From contig NC_134096.1 of NCBI RefSeq assembly GCF_000715075.1, positions 120,650,698 through 120,714,697 on the forward strand: 64,000 nucleotides of DNA. Direction: 5' to 3'. Positions 58,483 to 64,000 of this stretch are shown piece by piece. The notes beneath the pieces are model-generated. The model was not told the origin of the DNA and did no database searches. It saw only the letters and a list, made by a program, of their open reading frames with translations. The position numbers were made by a program, and so were the translations under genes. Source of the stretch: Nicotiana tabacum. Its lineage: Eukaryota > Streptophyta > Magnoliopsida > Solanales > Solanaceae. How positions within the stretch are numbered: the first letter of the stretch is position 1; each line of letters starts with the position of its first letter.

Positions 58483-61425
58483 GAACAAAACATGTTAGGC
58501 ACATATCCACTTTGACCCTTGCGGTTTCTTATAATTGTGGAAACCCCCTCAAGTCTTCAAAATTAATCACTCTTTCAAAGTTTTGGCATGTGTGTTACTT
58601 TAATTAAGTTTCACTACTATTCTCCTAACTAGCTTAGCCAACTGCTCCCAAGCAAGTCACGTTAACGTTGTACAATAGATAAAGTATTTCAAGTGTCCAA
58701 ATTAAAACAAATAGTGATGAATAGTCCTATTTTCCCAATAAGCTTGACTAAGAAAATTGTATTCATTAATAGGGTTTCATATACATATAGACCGATCTCA
58801 TATATAGTTTAGGTTGCTTGTTTGAATTATCAAAACTTGAAGGGTATACATGCAGTTCTTAAAAGACTCACCCCAAGAAGGAATAAGAAAATGCATGCCT
58901 CTGGTTTTTAAGATTTTATTTTACTCTAAAATAAGATATTGAGCACCAAATTAGTGACGGATGACCAGAATATACACAAATTTAGGCAATGAAGTCTGTT
59001 ACGACAAAAGTAGTCAGCCGTGAAATATAAAAGAGAGCACTGCTATAAATTTTCTATTTTTATTTGATCCAATTGATTTAGACTGACACACATACGATAC
59101 TTCACCTTATAGAAGAAAGGATTTGTTAACAAGTCAAATGTCAAATCAAGGCTGCTTGACAAGAATATTAGTAGTAAAGGGGCCTAATCTTTATGGGTTT
59201 TGAGAAATTTGCAAGCAGCACAAAGGGAAAAGTAAATTTATGTCAACGCGCGCCTAACAGTACTTTTAAAATTTTGGAAGTCTTAATTTTTACCACTTAT
59301 ATTACCACCAGTGCCAGATATTAATTGCATGCTAATTCAGTTGAATCTTGTCAATGCAATCCTTTATTATTTTAAGACACCTCACAGAGGGTTGTTTCAC
59401 AGATCATAGACTTTTACCTTTAGATCTTCATTGATTTTGCATTTAGATCGATTGATTTTGATGAAAGTCATTAATTGTTTGACGTATGAGTCAGGGTGCA
59501 CCATGCCCCATGTTTCCCTAAATCGGGTTAATACTTTTCCTAAGTATTACACATTCAATTATAGTTCAACTTTATAACATTATTTAACCGACCAACCGTA
59601 ACATTATTTAACAAGCCACGAGATAATTAATTTCACGCGAACAAAGCTATCCTTAAAATGCGACACGATTATAGCTTCGTACATGAAATTTGTTTTACTT
59701 ATTTTGCTATGTGGGATGTTGAATATATGCTAGAATTTATAAAAGGAATATGCAATTTCAAGCAGTGAAAATAATAATTTAAGACCTCAAAGACAGAAGG
59801 AAAAAGGGCTAATTCTTGAGGCCCTTGGATGTGATCAAAGATTTATCAACCAATCCCAAATCATGATAGAATTCTTTATTTCTCTGAAAATTTAAAATTT
59901 TCTAATTTTAAAAGGCTAAAAACTTGTTTAATTATTTTTTCAGATTTGTTTTTTATTTAAGACTGCTAAACCTAATGTACTCAACTAATCTTCTGTTGCA
60001 TTATGAAATTTAATCTTCTTAGTGCAAAGTCAAGAAAGGAAATTATATTCATTTTGCATAGAGAAGAAGTTGGAATATTAAAAGAACGCATTTATAACAA
60101 TATTGATCTTCTCATGTGCGCAGGGTTCACTTGCTATCATTCTTGGATGTCACAGGGGCTTACTACAATCCAGCTATTGCATCATTATTAATGTCATTAA
60201 AGTAACAATCAATGTTGTGTTTAATTAGATCATAGATTTAAAGTTAGACAAAAATAGAGTGTAAACCGGAACACACGTGTGAGTCCAATGTACCCTCATT
60301 AGTTTCAGTTTATCAAGCATGAGCCCGAGTTTTACGCTGTCAAAACCAACTTAATGCCAGCTTTCATAAGTTACTTAAATTATTTATTGATAATTAATTG
60401 AAAGAAATTTATTATAATTAAAATAATATTGACCTGAAAAATAGAATATGATATAGGTTTATTTATTTTGGGAAATATTGTTTTTAAAAGAAATATATGT
60501 GGAGATATTCAGGAATTTGGAAATTAGATAGTTCTAGAATCATAAGGAGTTGTAAATCGTCATTTACTGTGAATTACGTCAGAAAGTTCGATTTACATTT
60601 ATGTGCCTTTCTCCGGCATAACTTTAATTACATGTACTAACAAAGGTTTTTTTTGCGCGGATGCTTTAAAGGAAACGAAAGTGTCTGGATTTATTTTTGT
60701 CGATCTTGTCTCTTGTTGTTCTTAGGTTACCTTATGCTTTTTTTAATATATATAAATATTTTGGGGGTCGGAGAGTCATTGAAGGTAAACTTTTATTAAA
60801 TCCTAGAAAAACATAATTTTTCTTTTGTATTTTATTGAAACTTGTCCGGTACCGAAGGAGGGGGGAAACTAAAAGCTAACTAATTCTAGAGTAAATCTTC
60901 AGCTGAAAGTATAAAGGTATTGAATATATGATCTATTTAAGGATAAAGTACTCATATAACTATACTTATAAAATAGATACTATAGCTTTATATAGAAATC
61001 AGAACGAGCTTCAAAATCAAAGTAGATGAGCTGACTCAAGCTTATTGATATATATGTGTTGGGTTATGTAATAAACTTCTCTGAATATACTCAATTATCC
61101 GTACTTCTACTGGCCACCTAATATGCTTACTTTCATTATAAGTTTTGGTTTGGTATTTTGGTAATCATGCCATTAATTGCAGGTTAGGAAAGAAATCATT
61201 GAGAAATTATGATAAGTTTTTATTGTTTTGATATATTAAAGCACTAGGTTTTGCATTTGAATGGCGTTCTTACTTCTTAGAAGAAAGGAATTATTTAGCT
61301 TGCTTGGAGAATAGGGAAACAAAGGGACGGGAAAGATGGAACATAAATCATTTTATTTTATTCCTTTGTTTTTGCGTGGAAACAAGAAGGAACAATACGA
61401 GTATTATATTGTTATAATTCTGTAT
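58483..61425. other. Intergenic region, nothing recognised
   Basis: About 2.9 kb of AT-rich sequence lies between the armadillo gene and the right-hand copia element. Only short chance frames occur, for example at 60003-60191. I found no RNA gene, transposon ends or tandem repeats. Confidence 0.55.
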
Positions 61426-62284
61426 TGTTGTAATAAACAATTAAACTTTCTGAAAAAATAAAACAGAAAGTTAGTAATACTTGTTTAACGAAATAGATTC
61501 TGAAAAATAAAAAACAGTATAGGAACAAATCGAGCCCTTTGAATACACAGTGTGTCCTTAAGGAAATTATTCCCCTCAAGTACCCGAGGTGCTGGAATAT
61601 ATCCTTCCAGGATAGAACGATTTAACTCACCGGAGTGTTGGTACCAAAACGCCGGTGAACAGCGAGCCACTCGAAGGCTGTAAAACACACTGAAATTTAT
61701 TGTGCAGAAGAAGAAGAAGAAGAAGAAGAAACTCAGAAAAAATCGTAAGGAGAGATTCTGGGATTCAAACTCTATTTATAGAGTTGCTGGCATTATTTCT
61801 GAAAAGGATTGCAACCTTTCAGAAACAGCCATGGCTATTGGAACAGGGTTGTTTGAAAGATTGCGGAAAAATATATTTAAAATAATCCGAAAAAGAAAAC
61901 TGGCGTGACCGAACCGGGTCGCGGGTCATGGGTTATTCCGGATTGAATTTTTCGTTAATTATTTAATTAATTAATTAAATAATTGAAAGAAATTTTGTCC
62001 AAAAAGATTAATCAATCAATCGATCTTTGACCAAATCCAAATCCAAATCCGAATCCGAATCCGAAGCCGAAGCAGAGCCGAGCGACGACAACGACGACGC
62101 GAGGCTTGCCTTCTTCTTAACTCTTTAAGAGCTAGAAGAAGGGTAATTATATATATACCTATCAAAAGTCTTTTTTTCCTCCGATATGAAATAATGTCCC
62201 TTTGCCAAGGGAAACTCAAATATTTTATTTTCCCTCCATTTCTCATTCACCCTCTTTAAGCTACACAAGCTTAAAATTCCAACA
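61426..62284 (-). repeat. 3' LTR of copia element F
   Basis: The roughly 859-bp LTR reads TGTTGGAATTTTAAGC at its start and ends ...ATTACAACA on the minus strand. It contains an (AGA)n run at 61706-61731, an AATT palindromic run at 61958-61984 and a run of CCAAAT/CCGAAT hexamers at 62035-62070. The short frames in it are repeat artefacts. Confidence 0.7.
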
Positions 62285-62867
62285 ATCCCCCACATGAATG
62301 GGGAATGGCTATAAAATAAAGGAATGCACGGATGCGTGTGTGTTTTACATATAAGAATTAATTGCATCTGGATAAGTAGGTTTCCCTTTGAACTTTCCGT
62401 AGTGAACTTATATCGGATATACTCGGTCAATCGGTAGATTTGATATCTTTGAACCGTCCAGCTTTGTTGTATACCTAGACAACATAAGTCACACAATCAA
62501 TCCTTAACCATCTATGGTTCTCACGGTTGTGTTCGTTTCAGCCATGAACACTGCTTGGTTTCATGAGTGCTTAGAGAATGGGCCTTTACTTTCATTCCCC
62601 TTGAAGCGGCTTACACTTCACACTCACATAGGTGATTTCTAAACGTGTAATCCTATAGACACACTATCTGGTCATATCCTGCCAGACTTAGCAAATCATT
62701 AAAAAACCTTTAAGTTTTGTTGACTCATCAAAAAACCTTAATGCTTTACCTCGATTTCTGAACATTGTCTTTATCACGAGAATGGGTTGAGTTATTTGAC
62801 AATATTGAACCGTCATTCATAACTTTGTTTGATCTCTTTGAACTTAGCTCGTGGGATCTCCAGTCTG

Positions 62868-64000
62868 CTAGGTAGAGTTACCGTCATGATGACTTGTCCT
62901 AAACTTTAACCCCATTCCCTTTGATGATCTTTCAACTGCCTCTCTAGATAGGCCTTTTGTAAGTGGATCCGACACGTTATCTCTTGCCTTTATGTAGTCA
63001 ATTGTGATAACACCACTAGAGAGTAGTTGTCTAACGGTATTGTGTCTCCGTCGTATATGACGAGATTTTTCGTTATACATAACGCTCCCTGCCCTGCCTA
63101 TTGCCGCTTGACTATCACAATGTATACAAATAGGTGCCAAAGGTTTGGGCCAAAATGGAATATCTTCCAAGAAATTTCGGAGCCATTCAGCTTCTTCACC
63201 GGCCTTATCTAAAGCTATGAATTCAGATTCCATTGTAGAACGGGCGATGCACGTTTGTTTGGATGATTTCCAAGACACTGCTCCACCCTCAATTGTGAAA
63301 ATATATCCACTCGTGGATTTAACTTCAAATGATCCAGTGATCCAATTTGCATCACTATATCCCTCGATCACGGAGGTATATTTGTTATAATGCAAAGCGT
63401 AATTTTGGGTATGTTTGAGATACCCCAAAACTCGTTTCATTGCCATCCAATGTATGTGATTATGATTACTTGTAAACCGACTCAGTTTACTAATAGCACA
63501 TGCTATATCTGGTCCTGTACAATTCATGATATACATCAAACTTCCCAATACTCTTGCATAATCCAATTGTGAGTCACTTTCACCTTCATTCTTTTGAAGT
63601 GCATAACTCACGTCAATTGAAGTCTTGGCAATTTTGAAATCCAAATACTTGAACTTGTCAAGTACATTTTCAATCTAGTGAGACTGTGATAATGCTAGAC
63701 CTTGTGGAGTCTTGTGAATTCTGATTCCTAAGATCACATCAGCAACTCCTAAGTCTTTCATATCGAATTTGCTAGCCAACATGCGCTTAGTAGCATTTAT
63801 ATCTGCCATCTTTTTGCTCATTATCAACATGTCATCAACATATAAATAAATAGTGACTTCATGACCTGGAGTGGTTTTAATGTAAATACATTTTTCGCAC
63901 TCATTGATTTTAAACCTACTTGCCAACATTGTTTGGTCAAATTTGGCGTGCCATTGTTTGGGTGCTTGTTTAAGTCCATAAAGCAACTTAACAAGTTTGC
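62868..64000 (-). pseudogene. Copia reverse transcriptase (partial) and RNase H of element F
   Basis: The reverse transcriptase end reads MLYGLKQAPKQWHAKFD, then the catalytic YLYVDDMLIMSK, then DLGVADVILGIRI. It stops at a TAG (63675-63677) after SQSH, where the family has a tyrosine. The frame continues without shift through [52 protein letters not shown] and [11 protein letters not shown], giving an RNase H with all its acidic residues. It ends with its own stop at 62868. One stop codon is the only damage visible; the start is beyond the window edge. Confidence 0.9.

Larger units (their letters stand above)
61426..64000 (-). mobile_element. Ty1/copia element F, 3' end (runs off the window)
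   Basis: On the minus strand the order is reverse transcriptase, RNase H, a roughly 580-base non-coding tail, a polypurine tract (CATGTGGGGGAT at about 62285-62297), then a 3' LTR. The outer LTR end is placed at TGTTGTAAT (61426). The target duplication cannot be checked because the other end is off-window. Confidence 0.85.

Noticed and set aside
60003..60191. 62-codon frame in the intergenic region
   Set aside because: It has no recognisable motif, no promoter or splice context, and is a length expected by chance in AT-rich DNA.

Overview
The window reads as nuclear DNA of a dicot plant. I infer a solanaceous genome of the Nicotiana/Solanum type, from the style of the Ty3/gypsy LTRs (TGTAACGACCC...GGGTCGTGACA), AT-rich introns with plant splice sites, and plant-type genes. 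The species cannot be fixed from sequence alone. About three quarters of the window is nested retrotransposons. Only two apparently functional host genes are visible, both on the minus strand between about 48.9 and 58.1 kb. | Left nest (1-28633). A non-autonomous gypsy element B (plus strand) spans from off-window to 28633. Its left LTR starts outside the window and is split by two insertions. One is element C (only its last LTR part, 2924-4269, is seen), which itself carries element A (end of pol plus 3' LTR, 1-2923). The other is element D (minus strand, 5259-20318, flanked by the 5-bp duplication CTTTG). Both D LTRs carry different deletion derivatives of a CACTA DNA transposon, the left one with TNP2-type transposase remnants. 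B keeps a broken gag, no pol, and an intact-looking right LTR (24810-28633). | Copia array (29450-46847). Four copies of a roughly 590-bp LTR alternate with three gag-protease internal regions (minus strand) that have no integrase or reverse transcriptase. The first and third units are almost identical. The middle unit is split by gypsy element E (minus strand, 32827-43729, 5-bp duplication ATTAT), which has broken gag and pol genes. | Gene island (46848-61425). This holds a 1.2-kb inverted-repeat element (47369-48549); a four-exon gene for an uncharacterised 343-residue protein (48872-51092); a hAT-type non-autonomous transposon with a perfect 8-bp duplication (53002-53982); and a two-exon gene for a 436-residue armadillo-repeat protein (54870-58133), whose leader contains a 105-codon upstream frame overlapping the main start. 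| Right edge (61426-64000). This is the 3' end of a Ty1/copia element (minus strand) with LTR, RNase H and part of reverse transcriptase; it runs off the window. | The most notable structures are the tandem copia array with a mosaic LTR, the CACTA pieces carried in both LTRs of D, and a shared LTR layout: a CpG-palindrome cluster about 0.7 kb into the LTR in four gypsy families, a minisatellite and a conserved hairpin block.
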